A stretch of DNA of 64,000 nt from Ensifer sp. IC3342 (GCF_020193655.1 NZ_JADYVE010000004.1:248001-312000), one strand, 5' to 3'; numbered from the stretch's first letter, positions 14,545 through 23,075 are shown. Notes: generated by a model from the letters alone, not told the origin. Made by a program: numbers and translations.

Positions 14545-16657
14545 GGTCCGCCGGACAGAAGACGGTGATGCTTTGTCCTGCGACAAGCTCACGGTCTTGT
14601 GCGGCGCGAGCAAGACCGGGGTCGTCACGTGCCGCGTCGAAACTGGCCGCATCGAAATTGGCGGTATCGAGCACGCGCTGCCACCGCTCCGTTCCGTTCA
14701 CGCGCGGAAGCGAGATCTCGCAATCGGCGCCGGCGTTTAACACCAGGAACACGCCGTTGGCAGGGGTCGTCTCCGCGACGCCGTTGCGGCTGATGTAGAC
14801 GCCGACGATACGCAAGGCTTCATCATGCCACGCTCCCTCGTCCATCGGACGGCCGTCATTCTTGTACCAGGCGATTTCGAAGTGACCGCCCTCGCCCGGC
14901 TCCCCGTTGAGAAACCGCTCCTGGCGCAGCGATGGATTTTCCTTGCGGAACTCCACCATCTTTCGGCAGAAGGCCAGGAAGGTTTCGTCCGCGGAAGCCC
15001 AAGCAAGCCAGCCGATTTCGTTGTCCTGGCAATAGGCGTTGTTGTTGCCGGCCTGGCTGTTTCCGAATTCGTCGCCGCCAAGGATCATTGGCACCCCCTG
15101 ACTGACCATCAAGGTGGCGAACATTGCGCGGCGCCGGCGCGCGCGAGCGCTATTGATCCGCTCGTCATCGGTCGCGCCTTCGACACCCATATTGTCCGAA
15201 TGGTTGTCGGGGTGTCCGTCGCGATTGTCCTCGCCGTTCGCCTCATTATGCCTGTCGCTGTAGGAAACCGTGTCCAGCAGCGTAAAGCCGTCATGCGCGC
15301 CGACAAGGTTGATCGACGCTGTCGCACCACGGTCGGAATGGTTGAATTGCACTGGCGATCCCGCGATACGCTCGGCAAGCACCGGCACTACGCCGCCATC
15401 GCCCTTCCAGAACCGCCGGACATCGTCCCGGAACCGGTCGTTCCATTCGCGGAACGGATGCGGGAAGCCGCCGAGCTGGTATCCTCCGTCGCCGGTATCC
15501 CAGGGCTCCGCGATGAGCTTGACGCCGGCGAGGATCGGGTCCTGCCTGATCGCGTCGAAGAAGCCGCCTTCCCGATCGAACTCCATGTCCTCGCGGCCGA
15601 GCGCGCTCGCGAGATCGAAGCGGAAACCGTCGATATGCATCACCTGCACCCAATAGCGAAGGCTGTCGAGCACCATGCGCAGAACAATCGGATGGGCGAC
15701 GTTGAGCGTGTTGCCGGTGCCGGTCATGTCGAAGGTGTGACGCGGGTTTTCCGGAGATGGCCGGTGGTAGCTGAGATTGTCGAGACCGCGAAAACTCAAG
15801 GTCGGACCGTGCTCGGAGCCCTCGGCTGTATGGTTGTAGACGACATCCATGAGGACTTCGATGCCTGCGGCGTGGAACCGCTTCACCATCGTCTTGAACT
15901 CGGTGATCCGGCCGCTCTTCATATAGCGCGACTGTGGGGCGAAGAAGCCGAGCGTCTGATAGCCCCAATAGTTGCTGAGGCCGCGCTCGAGCAGATACCG
16001 GTCATCAAGGAAATACTGCACTGGCAGGAGTTCAATCGCCGTCACGCCGAGTTTGGTCAGATGGTCGATGATCGGGTCGCTTGCCATGCCGAGGAATGTG
16101 CCGCGCAGGTCTTCCGGCACAGCCGGGTGCGTCATGGTCATGCCGCGAACATGGGTCTCGTAGATGATCGTGTCCGTCCAGGGGCGGCGGATCGCCTTCT
16201 CGTCGTCCCAGTCGAAAGCCGGGTCCTGGATAACGCCCTTGACCATGAAGGGCGCGCTGTCGCGCTCGTCGAAGGAAAGGTCGTTGGCCGTGCCGTCGAT
16301 CGTGTATCCGAACAGCGCGTCGTCCCAGACAAATGTGCCGGCGATCTGCTTGGCATAGGGGTCGAGCAGCAGTTTGTTCGGATTGAACCGGTGTCCATTG
16401 TGTGGGTCGTAGGGTCCGTGGGCACGGTAGCCGTAGAGCGTCCCGGGCCCTATGCCTTCGATAAAACCCGACCAAACATCACCCTCTCGCTTCGGTAGCG
16501 GCAGGCGCGCCGTCTCCCTGCTGCCGTCCTCGGAAAACAGGCAAAGTTCGACCATCTCGGCATGGGCCGAAAAAACCGCGAAGTGCGTACCCTCGCCGGT
16601 AAATTCGGCGCCGAGTTCGGGTTTCAGAAAATCAAGTTCGGAGAAAGAAACGTTCAT
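14537..16657 (-). CDS. glgX: Glycogen debranching enzyme GlgX
   Basis: 706 aa GH13 isoamylase-type enzyme that hydrolyses alpha-1,6 branches of limit dextrins. A CBM48 domain covers about residues 10-110 and is followed by the (beta/alpha)8 barrel. Conserved blocks are DVVYNHTAEGS, the nucleophile Asp in GFRFDLAS, the acid/base Glu in LIAEPWD, and VGAHDGFTL with the transition-state Asp. An exact EcfG promoter lies at 16703-16727. It overlaps the topoisomerase gene downstream and is divergent from treZ. Confidence 0.93.
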   Translation of the reverse strand: MNVSFSELDFLKPELGAEFTGEGTHFAVFSAHAEMVELCLFSEDGSRETARLPLPKREGDVWSGFIEGIGPGTLYGYRAHGPYDPHNGHRFNPNKLLLDPYAKQIAGTFVWDDALFGYTIDGTANDLSFDERDSAPFMVKGVIQDPAFDWDDEKAIRRPWTDTIIYETHVRGMTMTHPAVPEDLRGTFLGMASDPIIDHLTKLGVTAIELLPVQYFLDDRYLLERGLSNYWGYQTLGFFAPQSRYMKSGRITEFKTMVKRFHAAGIEVLMDVVYNHTAEGSEHGPTLSFRGLDNLSYHRPSPENPRHTFDMTGTGNTLNVAHPIVLRMVLDSLRYWVQVMHIDGFRFDLASALGREDMEFDREGGFFDAIRQDPILAGVKLIAEPWDTGDGGYQLGGFPHPFREWNDRFRDDVRRFWKGDGGVVPVLAERIAGSPVQFNHSDRGATASINLVGAHDGFTLLDTVSYSDRHNEANGEDNRDGHPDNHSDNMGVEGATDDERINSARARRRRAMFATLMVSQGVPMILGGDEFGNSQAGNNNAYCQDNEIGWLAWASADETFLAFCRKMVEFRKENPSLRQERFLNGEPGEGGHFEIAWYKNDGRPMDEGAWHDEALRIVGVYISRNGVAETTPANGVFLVLNAGADCEISLPRVNGTERWQRVLDTANFDAASFDAARDDPGLARAAQDRELVAGQSITVFCPADHG

Positions 16658-16702
16658 CGCCGTTTGCCATTCCCTTGCGCGCCCGCCCGAAAGCGATGGT
16701 GC

Positions 16703-16727
16703 AACGCGGAAGAGAAGAAATTGTTCC
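16703..16727 (-). promoter_or_regulatory. EcfG-type stress promoter for glgX-topoisomerase
   Basis: Minus-strand GGAAC (16727-16723), 16 nt, CGTT (16706-16703): exact consensus, 45 nt before ATG 16657. Confidence 0.8.
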
Positions 16728-16760
16728 TACCGGGCGCTTCCGGTCCTTGAGAGAGGCCGT

Positions 16761-16786
16761 GGAACTTTCGCCGAAGCCGTCCAGTT
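16761..16786 (+). promoter_or_regulatory. EcfG-type stress promoter for treZ
   Basis: GGAAC at 16761-16765, 17 nt, AGTT at 16783-16786; 29 nt before ATG 16816. With the glgX site it forms a divergent pair. Confidence 0.65.
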
Positions 16787-16815
16787 TCCCTTCATTCATC
16801 CGAGGACCGAAGCCG

Positions 16816-18624
16816 ATGCCGCAACAGCAACCGCCAGGACTTTTCAGAAGAACCTGGGGCGCCAGCTTGATTTCGGCGGATGCCGCATACTTCAGGTTGT
16901 GGGCACCCGACGAACAAGCCGTCCGCCTTATCCTCAATGGGACCCCGCATGAGATGCAGGCGCTCGACGATGGATGGTTCGAGCATTCCCTGACAGCGCG
17001 TGCCGGGGACCTCTATTGTTTTCAGCTGTCCGACGGGTCGTTGGTTGCCGATCCGGCATCGTCGGCCCAAAAGAATGGACCCTCTGGTCCTTCCATCCTC
17101 GTCGATCAGTCGGCATATCGTTGGACGAACGCCTCGTGGCGCGGCCGACCTTGGGAAGAGGCAATCATCTGCGAGTTGCACATCGGCGCCTTCACGCCGG
17201 AGGGCACATTTCGCGCGGCAAGCGAGCGCCTCCCCCATCTTGTCGATGCCGGCATCACCGCGATCGAGATCATGCCCGTCGCCCAAGCTCCGGGCATGCG
17301 CGGCTGGGGCTATGACGGCGTGCTGCACTTTGCGCCCCACAATGCCTATGGGACACCGGACGACCTAAAGGCGTTCGTCGATCGGGCCCATTCGCTCGGG
17401 CTCATGGTTCTGCTCGATGTCGTCTACAATCACTTCGGCCCGGAAGAAAATGCCTTGCCGCGCTATGCGGCCGGTTTCTTCAACACAGACGGCGCGACTC
17501 CGTGGGGAGCCTCGATTGCCTTCGAGCAGGACGCCGTGCGACGTTTTTTCATCGAGAATGCGCTCTATTGGCTGGGCGATTTCCGCTTTGACGGGCTGCG
17601 CATAGACGCGACCGAGCAGATCAGAGATAGCCGCAAACCCCACATCCTTGTCGAGATGGCGCGCGAGATTCGCGAGACATTTCCCGAACGCCATGTCCAT
17701 CTCGTTATCGAAGACGCTCACCGCCGCAGAAGCCTTGTGGGGCGAGGGCCGGAAGGGATTGCAGAACTCTTCACCGCCGCGTGGAACGACGATCTGCACA
17801 ACGCGCTGCATCTCGTGGCGACGGGAGAGAAGAAGGGTCACTACAAACCCTTTGCCGCGGAGCCTTGGCAGAAAATTCGCGAGGCAATGGCCGAAGGCTT
17901 CGCTCTACCCGCCAAGGGCACGGAGATTTCGTCGCACTGGACGGGCGATCGGGTGCCGCCGCAGGCCCGCGTCAACTTCCTGCAGAACCATGACCAGATC
18001 GGAAACCGTGCCTTCGGCGAACGCCTCGTCTCGCTCGTCGGAGCGGACATGATGCGGGTCCTGACCGCCACGCTGATGCTCGTTCCACAAGTTCCGCTGC
18101 TTTTCATGGGCGAGGAATACGGCGAGACCCAACCGTTTTGCTTCTTCGCGGACTACGAGGGCGAGATCGCCGAGGCCATTCGCTCCGGACGCCAAGGGGA
18201 GGCCGAGAATTTCGGCGGCATGCCGCGCGGTAAGACCGCGGCGGATTTGCCCGATCCACTCGCCCCGCGGACGTTCGCCGCATCGAAATTGCGGTGGGAT
18301 CGAGCGGAAAGTCCCGCGGGCAGACGGCATCTTGCCTTCATCCGCGAGCTTGCCGATATCCGCCAGCGGCACATTGCTCCGCTGCTCAAGCAACCCGGCG
18401 TGCCTAACCACCGTATCCTTCCAACCGGCGACGGACCCGTTGCCGTCGACTGGATGTTCGGGAGCGCCGTTCTGGCGCTGCGGATCAATCTCACCGACGA
18501 AGCAAAGCCCGTTCCCCCGTACATCGGCGAACTGATCTTCACGACCATGGCACCCGGTGATTGCTCTCTTACAGCGGGTGAACTGCCGGGACCGGGCATC
18601 GTCGCGGCCGTCGCACCGGGATAA
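16816..18624 (+). CDS. treZ: Malto-oligosyltrehalose trehalohydrolase TreZ
   Basis: 602 aa GH13 enzyme that releases trehalose from maltooligosyltrehalose made by TreY. N-terminal beta domain to about residue 105, then ICELHIGAFTPEGTF, DVVYNHFGPEEN, the nucleophile Asp in FDGLRIDATEQI, the acid/base Glu in LVIEDAHRR, and NHDQIGNRA. ATG 16816 has GAGGA about ten bases upstream and lies 29 nt after the EcfG site. TreY is not within this window. Divergent from glgX, so debranched glycogen and trehalose release are induced together. Confidence 0.92.
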   Translation: MPQQQPPGLFRRTWGASLISADAAYFRLWAPDEQAVRLILNGTPHEMQALDDGWFEHSLTARAGDLYCFQLSDGSLVADPASSAQKNGPSGPSILVDQSAYRWTNASWRGRPWEEAIICELHIGAFTPEGTFRAASERLPHLVDAGITAIEIMPVAQAPGMRGWGYDGVLHFAPHNAYGTPDDLKAFVDRAHSLGLMVLLDVVYNHFGPEENALPRYAAGFFNTDGATPWGASIAFEQDAVRRFFIENALYWLGDFRFDGLRIDATEQIRDSRKPHILVEMAREIRETFPERHVHLVIEDAHRRRSLVGRGPEGIAELFTAAWNDDLHNALHLVATGEKKGHYKPFAAEPWQKIREAMAEGFALPAKGTEISSHWTGDRVPPQARVNFLQNHDQIGNRAFGERLVSLVGADMMRVLTATLMLVPQVPLLFMGEEYGETQPFCFFADYEGEIAEAIRSGRQGEAENFGGMPRGKTAADLPDPLAPRTFAASKLRWDRAESPAGRRHLAFIRELADIRQRHIAPLLKQPGVPNHRILPTGDGPVAVDWMFGSAVLALRINLTDEAKPVPPYIGELIFTTMAPGDCSLTAGELPGPGIVAAVAPG

Positions 18625-18644
18625 GCCGTCAACCAAGGCGCGAC

Positions 18645-18669
18645 GGAACATGATATCGACCTTGCGGTT
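18645..18669 (+). promoter_or_regulatory. EcfG-type stress promoter for udgX
   Basis: GGAAC at 18645-18649, 16 nt, GGTT at 18666-18669. It ends 3 nt before the ATG at 18673, which therefore cannot be in the transcript. Confidence 0.75.
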
Positions 18670-18702
18670 AGGATGTCGACGCAGCCACGGCGGCAGGCGT
18701 GC

Positions 18703-19404
18703 ATGGAAGCGAGGAACAAGGCTCGGCAACAAATGTCGCGAACAGCAGCAAGAACGGGTCCGGCCCTTTCCAGCGATCATGCGGATGCGCGCTCCATCGC
18801 GGCCTTGCGAAGGCAAGCGGAAAGCTGCGAACGCTGCGACCTCTACAAGGACGCGACACAGCTCGTCTTCGGCGAGGGCCCGGTCGACGCCCGCATCGTT
18901 CTCGTCGGCGAACAGCCGGGTGACCGGGAGGATCTGGCGGGACATCCGTTCGTCGGCCCCGCCGGCCGGGTCCTCGACGAATGCCTACACGAGGCAGGAG
19001 TCGATCGCTCAAGCTGCTATCTCACCAACGCGGTCAAGCACTTCAAGTTCGAGCAACGCGGCAAGCGGCGCTTGCATTCACGGCCCAATGCGGGCGAGAT
19101 CCAGCGTTGCGCCTGGTGGCTGGGTGCCGAGCTGGAACAGCTTCGACCGGATCTCGTGGTTGCGCTCGGCGCCACGGCGGTGATGACGCTGCTGGGTCGG
19201 AGCGCCGGGGTTACGAAGAATCGTGGCGATCTGATCGACACTCCGGCCGGCTATCCGGTCCTTGTCACGATCCATCCGTCCTATCTTCTCAGAATTCAGG
19301 ACAGAGGCGACGCGGCGAGCGAACGTGCGCGTTTCGTCAAGGATCTGGCAAAGGTCGCTGCCTATGAAGCTGATCGCGGCGGTCGGACGCAGCACCGTCT
19401 ATAA
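18703..19404 (+). CDS. udgX: UdgX-type uracil-DNA glycosylase
   Basis: 233 aa. UdgX is a family 4-like uracil-DNA glycosylase that becomes covalently linked to the abasic site. Motif A is GEQPGDREDLAG, then HPFVGPAGRVLDE, the UdgX-specific loop with Lys-Arg-Arg-x-His in QRGKRRLHSRP, and motif B TIHPSYLLRI. The four Cys of the Fe-S cluster include the CERCDLYK pair. The start at 18703 is chosen because the promoter sits on the earlier ATG at 18673; ATG 18733 is possible too. Its stop overlaps the convergent GST gene by 6 bases. Confidence 0.88.
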   Translation: MEARNKARQQMSRTAARTGPALSSDHADARSIAALRRQAESCERCDLYKDATQLVFGEGPVDARIVLVGEQPGDREDLAGHPFVGPAGRVLDECLHEAGVDRSSCYLTNAVKHFKFEQRGKRRLHSRPNAGEIQRCAWWLGAELEQLRPDLVVALGATAVMTLLGRSAGVTKNRGDLIDTPAGYPVLVTIHPSYLLRIQDRGDAASERARFVKDLAKVAAYEADRGGRTQHRL

Positions 19405-20133
19405 CGGCTGGTCCAGCTCCGGATAGTGCCGGAATATCCCCGCCTCGTTGAAGGAGAGCCTTCGTTCGGAGGCGAGGTAATTGCGAATATTCGGCCGCTT
19501 GGCGACCGCATCGTGCAGGGCGACCAAACCGGGGACGTTCTCTTCGTAGCTGTGCATCGCCTTCGGAAAGGCGTAGCGAAGCCCTTCGACGATCTGGAAG
19601 AGCGAAAGATCGACATAGCTCAACCGGTCGCCGACCATTTGTCCTGCTCCCTTCGGATTCTGGCGCAAGACCCGCTCGAAATAGCTGAGGAACTTCGGCA
19701 GACGCTCCGACAGGAAGTCGGACGATCGCCTCGACGCCTCCGGCTTCTGGTCCTCATAGTAGAGCGATACGCCGATCGGGTGGTGTGTGTCGTGGATCTC
19801 GGCGACGAAATCGGTGATCGTCAGTTGCAGCCCGTTGGCGACGAAACGGAGGCCCTCATCCTCTGGCGCCAGACCGAGCTTCGGGCCGAGATAGAACAGG
19901 ATATTGGCGACGTGGGAAACGACAAGGTCGCCGTCTTTCAGAAACGGCGGCGCAAAGGGGATCATCGCTCCCTCGCCGTCTCTCATCAGCTTCAACATCG
20001 CCGTTGTGCCCTGCCCTTGCCCGTCGGGCTCGCGTGCGACGTCGACATAATCCGCTCCGGCCTCCTCAAGCGCGAGGCGAACGAATTCGCCGCGCCCGGG
20101 GATTCCGTCCCAGTAGTAGAGCTTGTAAGCCAT
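19399..20133 (-). CDS. Glutathione S-transferase family protein
   Basis: 244 aa. N-terminal thioredoxin-fold domain (KLYYWDGIPGRGEFVRLALE, residues 1-85, with the Tyr used for GSH activation in this class) and an all-helical C-terminal domain (95-225), containing VGDRLSYVDLSLFQI, the N-capping box. Sequence is closest to sigma/pi-like GSTs. It follows the DUF3175 gene by 10 nt and should share its EcfG promoter. Convergent with udgX. Role: probably detoxification under stress; substrate unknown. Confidence 0.85.
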   Translation of the reverse strand: MAYKLYYWDGIPGRGEFVRLALEEAGADYVDVAREPDGQGQGTTAMLKLMRDGEGAMIPFAPPFLKDGDLVVSHVANILFYLGPKLGLAPEDEGLRFVANGLQLTITDFVAEIHDTHHPIGVSLYYEDQKPEASRRSSDFLSERLPKFLSYFERVLRQNPKGAGQMVGDRLSYVDLSLFQIVEGLRYAFPKAMHSYEENVPGLVALHDAVAKRPNIRNYLASERRLSFNEAGIFRHYPELDQPL

Positions 20134-20143
20134 TGAACGATCC

Positions 20144-20437
20144 CTACTTGGGCTGGCGCCCGAAATCCTTCCGCAATTCGACCTTCGCCTCTTCGAGCAC
20201 GTGCTTCTGCTTTTTGCTCAGGCCCGCACCCGCCCGGTTAATATAGAACGTCAGCATCGACATGGCAGAGCGAAACGGGCTCGACTTGCGCCGATCGCTC
20301 GCCTCGGCCGACCGCTTCAGCGAATGCGCAATCTTCGCAGGGTCCTCCGACTTGAAGATACCTTCCTCGATATCCAGCGCGTCGCTCTTCTCCGTCACGT
20401 CCTGCGACCACTTCTTCTTCGTGCTCTTTTTGCTCAT
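20144..20437 (-). CDS. DUF3175 domain-containing protein
   Basis: 97 aa, lysine-rich. The DUF3175 signature is visible: KKWSQDVTEKSDALDIEEGI then FRSAMSMLTFYINRAG and the helix KKQKHVLEEAKVELRK. Small soluble proteins of unknown function. AAGGAG lies eight bases before ATG 20437. First gene of a unit with the GST; exact EcfG promoter at 20466-20490. Confidence 0.87.
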   Translation of the reverse strand: MSKKSTKKKWSQDVTEKSDALDIEEGIFKSEDPAKIAHSLKRSAEASDRRKSSPFRSAMSMLTFYINRAGAGLSKKQKHVLEEAKVELRKDFGRQPK

Positions 20438-20465
20438 AGCCGTTTCTCCTTGGTGACCTATTTCC

Positions 20466-20490
20466 AACGGAAACGGACGGAAATCGTTCC
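20466..20490 (-). promoter_or_regulatory. EcfG-type stress promoter for DUF3175-GST
   Basis: Minus-strand GGAAC (20490-20486), 16 nt, CGTT (20469-20466): exact consensus, 29 nt before ATG 20437. It sits just ahead of the divergent cupin gene. Confidence 0.8.
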
Positions 20491-20502
20491 GGGAGAGAGC
20501 CG

Positions 20503-21009
20503 ATGCACGTCGATGACCTGATGTTTGCCGAAAGCGAAGGCATACCGAACAACCCGCACCTGCCTGTTCTCATCTATCACGCCGCCGTCGACGTCAGCGG
20601 GGACGGTGCGACACGCATCGAAGACAGGTTTCACGCCAATGGCTGGAGGGGCGTGTGGCGGGACGGCGTTTTCGACTTCCAGCACTATCATACGCGCGCC
20701 CACGAGGTTCTGGCCGTTGCGAGAGGCAAGGCGCGCCTCCTGATCGGAGGACCGACAGGCAAGGAACTGGAGGTTATGGCGGGAGATGTGCTCGTGCTCC
20801 CCGCTGGCACCGGTCATTGTCGGATCGCCGCAAGCGCCGACTTCCTGGTCATCGGCGGCTATCCTCCCGGACAACATGCCGACATTCAACGCGGCCCGGC
20901 CACCAATGCAGATCGCCAGGCGATCGCTTCGGTGCCGCTGCCCCAATTCGATCCGGTCTTCGGCACCGATGGTCCGGCGGTGACACTCTGGCAGCGCGCG
21001 GCGCGTTGA
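20503..21009 (+). CDS. Cupin domain protein (YjlB-like)
   Basis: 168 aa single-domain cupin. The first cupin motif gives metal-ligand residues in FDFQHYHTRAHEVLAVARGK (His, His, Glu), and the second gives GDVLVLPAGTGHCRI (His). This matches the YjlB family of small cupins of unknown substrate. GGGAGAG precedes the ATG. Divergent from DUF3175; no EcfG site of its own is visible on this strand. Confidence 0.82.
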   Translation: MHVDDLMFAESEGIPNNPHLPVLIYHAAVDVSGDGATRIEDRFHANGWRGVWRDGVFDFQHYHTRAHEVLAVARGKARLLIGGPTGKELEVMAGDVLVLPAGTGHCRIAASADFLVIGGYPPGQHADIQRGPATNADRQAIASVPLPQFDPVFGTDGPAVTLWQRAAR

Positions 21010-21015
21010 ACGGGA

Positions 21016-21453
21016 TCAGATATCGATCAAGGCAATGCCAAGATCGGGATGGTGCTTGCGCCGAAGATGCGCGGGCGTTTCGGACAATGTGACTTCCAGA
21101 GTGGGTTTGACGATCCCTTGAAGGAAATGCCCGCCGCGCGTCGTCCCGTCGCTAAGCCCAAGCACCGCATGGGCATGCAGGCTGCGTTTGCCGTCCTCAC
21201 CGAGCGCAATGTCGCCGATGAGGCTCAACACTTCGCATTGTTCGTCGATCGAGACGCGGCGATAGTCCCGCTTTTCGAGATCGTACCACCCGACCACCGC
21301 CTTCTCGAACGCTCCGATCGCCATCAGCGAAGCTGCAGTGACCTTCTGTGCGGCGGCGAACTCCGAAATGGCGGTGAAGGCCTCCTCCCCGGGGTCGAGA
21401 ACGAGGAGGTATATCTCCTCTGATGTCTCTCTTGAAAGAAGTCTCCACCTCAT
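21016..21453 (-). CDS. PPC/DUF296 domain protein
   Basis: 145 aa single PPC domain (plants and prokaryotes conserved, DUF296). Family pieces are EIYLLVLDPGEEAFTAISEF, VTAASLMAIGAFEKAVVGWY, and SLHAHAVLGLSDGTTRGGH with the conserved His cluster. In plants the domain is joined to AT-hooks; here it is alone. ATG 21453 is used; a TTG at 21468 in the same frame is possible. It follows the 71-aa gene by 24 nt and shares its promoter. Confidence 0.83.
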   Translation of the reverse strand: MRWRLLSRETSEEIYLLVLDPGEEAFTAISEFAAAQKVTAASLMAIGAFEKAVVGWYDLEKRDYRRVSIDEQCEVLSLIGDIALGEDGKRSLHAHAVLGLSDGTTRGGHFLQGIVKPTLEVTLSETPAHLRRKHHPDLGIALIDI

Positions 21454-21477
21454 CGGCTGGTTCCACAATCTCCGTGG

Positions 21478-21693
21478 TTAGCGCAGCCAGACCGGCAGAT
21501 CCGAAGCCTGGGCGCAGTTGCGGGCACGGTCCTTTAGGCCGAGCGTTTCCCATGCGAATTTTTGCGCGGCGATTTGTGCCATTTCCTTGGTCGGATAGCA
21601 GTCCGGCAGCACATAGTCCCGGTCGCCGCATGAGAGCAACGCCCGGTGGCTCACGAGATCGAAATGAAGCTGCAGGTTTTCCTCCGATTGCAT
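21478..21693 (-). CDS. Small hypothetical protein
   Basis: 71 aa soluble protein. It has a beta-rich first half (LQLHFDLVSHRALLSCGDRD) and a helical second half ending in SDLPVWLR. No family recognised. GAGGGAGGG directly precedes ATG 21693, which I prefer over the ATG at 21708. An exact EcfG promoter at 21723-21747 supports it as a real gene. First in a unit with the PPC-domain gene. Confidence 0.65.
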   Translation of the reverse strand: MQSEENLQLHFDLVSHRALLSCGDRDYVLPDCYPTKEMAQIAAQKFAWETLGLKDRARNCAQASDLPVWLR

Positions 21694-21722
21694 CGAACCC
21701 TCCCTCATTCGGCTTCAGCAAA

Positions 21723-21747
21723 AACGGCCGTTGCGGGCAGAAGTTCC
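21723..21747 (-). promoter_or_regulatory. EcfG-type stress promoter
   Basis: Minus-strand GGAAC (21747-21743), 16 nt, CGTT (21726-21723): exact consensus, 30 nt before ATG 21693. Confidence 0.8.
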
Positions 21748-21787
21748 AGTCGCCCGACGAAAAGTCCACGGTCTCGAAAATCCCTTC

Positions 21788-21812
21788 GGAACATACGCCG
21801 GGATGAGGAGTT
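21788..21812 (+). promoter_or_regulatory. EcfG-type stress promoter
   Basis: GGAAC at 21788-21792, 16 nt, AGTT at 21809-21812; 24 nt before ATG 21837. Divergent partner of the site at 21723. Confidence 0.7.
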
Positions 21813-21836
21813 TTGTGCCCTACGGGAGATCAGCCA

Positions 21837-22169
21837 ATGACCAAACGCGGAAATCAAGGATCGCGCGCGATCCATGCCCGCCCGCTCGACCATCCCGGCG
21901 TCGACGAACCGATCGATGCCTTGGGCGCGGGTTCTCGTAACAATCCCGATCGAAGCGTCCGGCGCCAGCTTGATGAGTTGCGCGAGCGCATTGCCGAGCT
22001 CGAAACAGAGATCGATGCGATCGCGACAGAGGCCCACACGGCAGTCGGAACCGTTCCGGGTGCCGACAGGCTGGAAACGGCGAAGGACGTGGTTGCCGAG
22101 AAACGGGAGGAAATCCAGCGTCTGAAATCGCGCCTGCAGGAAATCGAGCGATTGCTCGCTGTCGAGTAA
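21837..22169 (+). CDS. Small coiled-coil protein (unknown)
   Basis: 110 aa. A polar, Gly/Pro/Arg-rich N-terminus of about 40 residues is followed by heptad-like helices (RRQLDELRERIAELETEIDA and EKREEIQRLKSRLQEIERLL) that should form a coiled coil. No enzyme motif. GGGAG lies nine bases before ATG 21837. EcfG-type promoter upstream. Confidence 0.65.
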   Translation: MTKRGNQGSRAIHARPLDHPGVDEPIDALGAGSRNNPDRSVRRQLDELRERIAELETEIDAIATEAHTAVGTVPGADRLETAKDVVAEKREEIQRLKSRLQEIERLLAVE

Positions 22170-22261
22170 GGGGAAACGGTTGTGTGCCCCCCAGTGACCG
22201 GATCGAGGACACGATCCAGGAGGGGATCTTTTGCGCCTGTGAGAGCATCCCGCTTGCGGCG

Positions 22262-22432
22262 CTCTAGAGCCCTTCAGGGTTGAATGGAAGCAGTTCTGCT
22301 GGCTGAAACGGGCCGCCTGATCGGCCGGCCGGTGCGCGGCGTAGCCAAAGCATACGTCCAAGCCGGCCGGTCGACCATCCGATTCCGTTTGAGCCAACAG
22401 ACTGTTTCCATTCAACCCTGAGGGCTCTAGAA
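22262..22432. repeat. 170-bp palindromic element
   Basis: Two arms of about 48 bases (22263-22311 and 22385-22431) pair with only a few mismatches. Both begin at TCTAGAGCCCT and continue TCAGGGTTGAATGGAA. The central 73 bases hold a second GGCCGGCCGG inverted motif. It is larger than the other repeats here. The right arm supplies the stop codon of the 22427-22609 gene. Seen once in the window. Confidence 0.7.
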
Positions 22433-22609
22433 CACGGTCATCCAAATACCGCGCCAGAAGAGCGAGTCCCGGTCGCGCAGGTTTTCCTCATCGGTGCGCA
22501 TGCGTTGCTTGCTGCGCGTTTCTTTGCGCTTGTCCCCTCGGTCTGCGGCTGGCTTTTCACGCCGGTCGGTCCTGAACTTGTCAGCCTCCGTCGCCTTGCA
22601 GGTAGGCAT
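22427..22609 (-). CDS. Small basic hypothetical protein
   Basis: 60 aa, very rich in Arg, Lys, Asp and Glu (DRREKPAADRGDKRKETRSK), ending in a short aromatic tail LFWRGIWMTVF. No family recognised. GGAAGGAA precedes ATG 22609. EcfG-type promoter at 22639-22663. The stop codon (22427-22429) lies in the arm of the palindromic element, so the natural C-terminus may have been replaced by insertion of the element. Confidence 0.5.
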   Translation of the reverse strand: MPTCKATEADKFRTDRREKPAADRGDKRKETRSKQRMRTDEENLRDRDSLFWRGIWMTVF

Positions 22610-22638
22610 CGGCAATTCCTTCCTTGCGATCAAGGAAA

Positions 22639-22663
22639 AACTGTCTGACGACGTCACGGTTCC
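22639..22663 (-). promoter_or_regulatory. EcfG-type stress promoter
   Basis: Minus-strand GGAAC (22663-22659), 16 nt, AGTT (22642-22639); 30 nt before ATG 22609. Confidence 0.65.
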
Positions 22664-22700
22664 ATGGTGATGCGTCGGCGGGCCCGGTATCGCTGCGGCT

Positions 22701-22964
22701 TCAATGGCGATGGATGAACTTGCAGAAGCGACTGGTCTGGCCGTCTTCGGTCAGGTCCTGATGGAGAAAGGCCAGGTTGTTCTTTTCAAAGATCTCGAAG
22801 AACTCATCCCACGAGATCTTCTCCAGCGTGTCTTCCGGTGTACCGAAATCGATGCGCAGGAGGCCGCCGTCGGTTTCGCCTTTGACGCGTGCCGGATGGC
22901 CGTTGCGGGCCTCTGCCCAGTTGCGGATGGTGTCGTGGTCGATCGTGGTGCTTGAAGCGCTCAT
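22701..22964 (-). CDS. Conserved hypothetical protein
   Basis: 87 aa. It has the pattern IRNWAEARNGHPARVKG, GLLRIDFGTPEDTLEKISWD, EFFEIFEKNNLAFLHQD, which I know from many annotated hypothetical proteins in Proteobacteria but not as a named family. Soluble, alpha/beta. GGGAGAG precedes ATG 22964. A GGAAC at 23024-23020 with a weak -10 (GATT) is a doubtful promoter. Confidence 0.72.
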   Translation of the reverse strand: MSASSTTIDHDTIRNWAEARNGHPARVKGETDGGLLRIDFGTPEDTLEKISWDEFFEIFEKNNLAFLHQDLTEDGQTSRFCKFIHRH

Positions 22965-23075
22965 TCGAAGCTCTCCCGCTGTGGCTTGTTTGCACCTCTA
23001 ATCGATCGCGCCCGCGATTGTTCCGAACGACCGCCGAACGGTTGCGGACGCCAGGCTTGTCTTCCTGCAAACGAG

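Noticed and set aside
14825..16498. 557-codon open frame on the plus strand
   Set aside because: Exactly antisense to glgX, with no ribosome site or recognisable domain; GC-rich DNA keeps the opposite strand open.
23000..23024. GGAAC-N16-GATT before the 22701-22964 gene
   Set aside because: The -10 is a poor match and the spacing to the start is ordinary, so not listed as a promoter.
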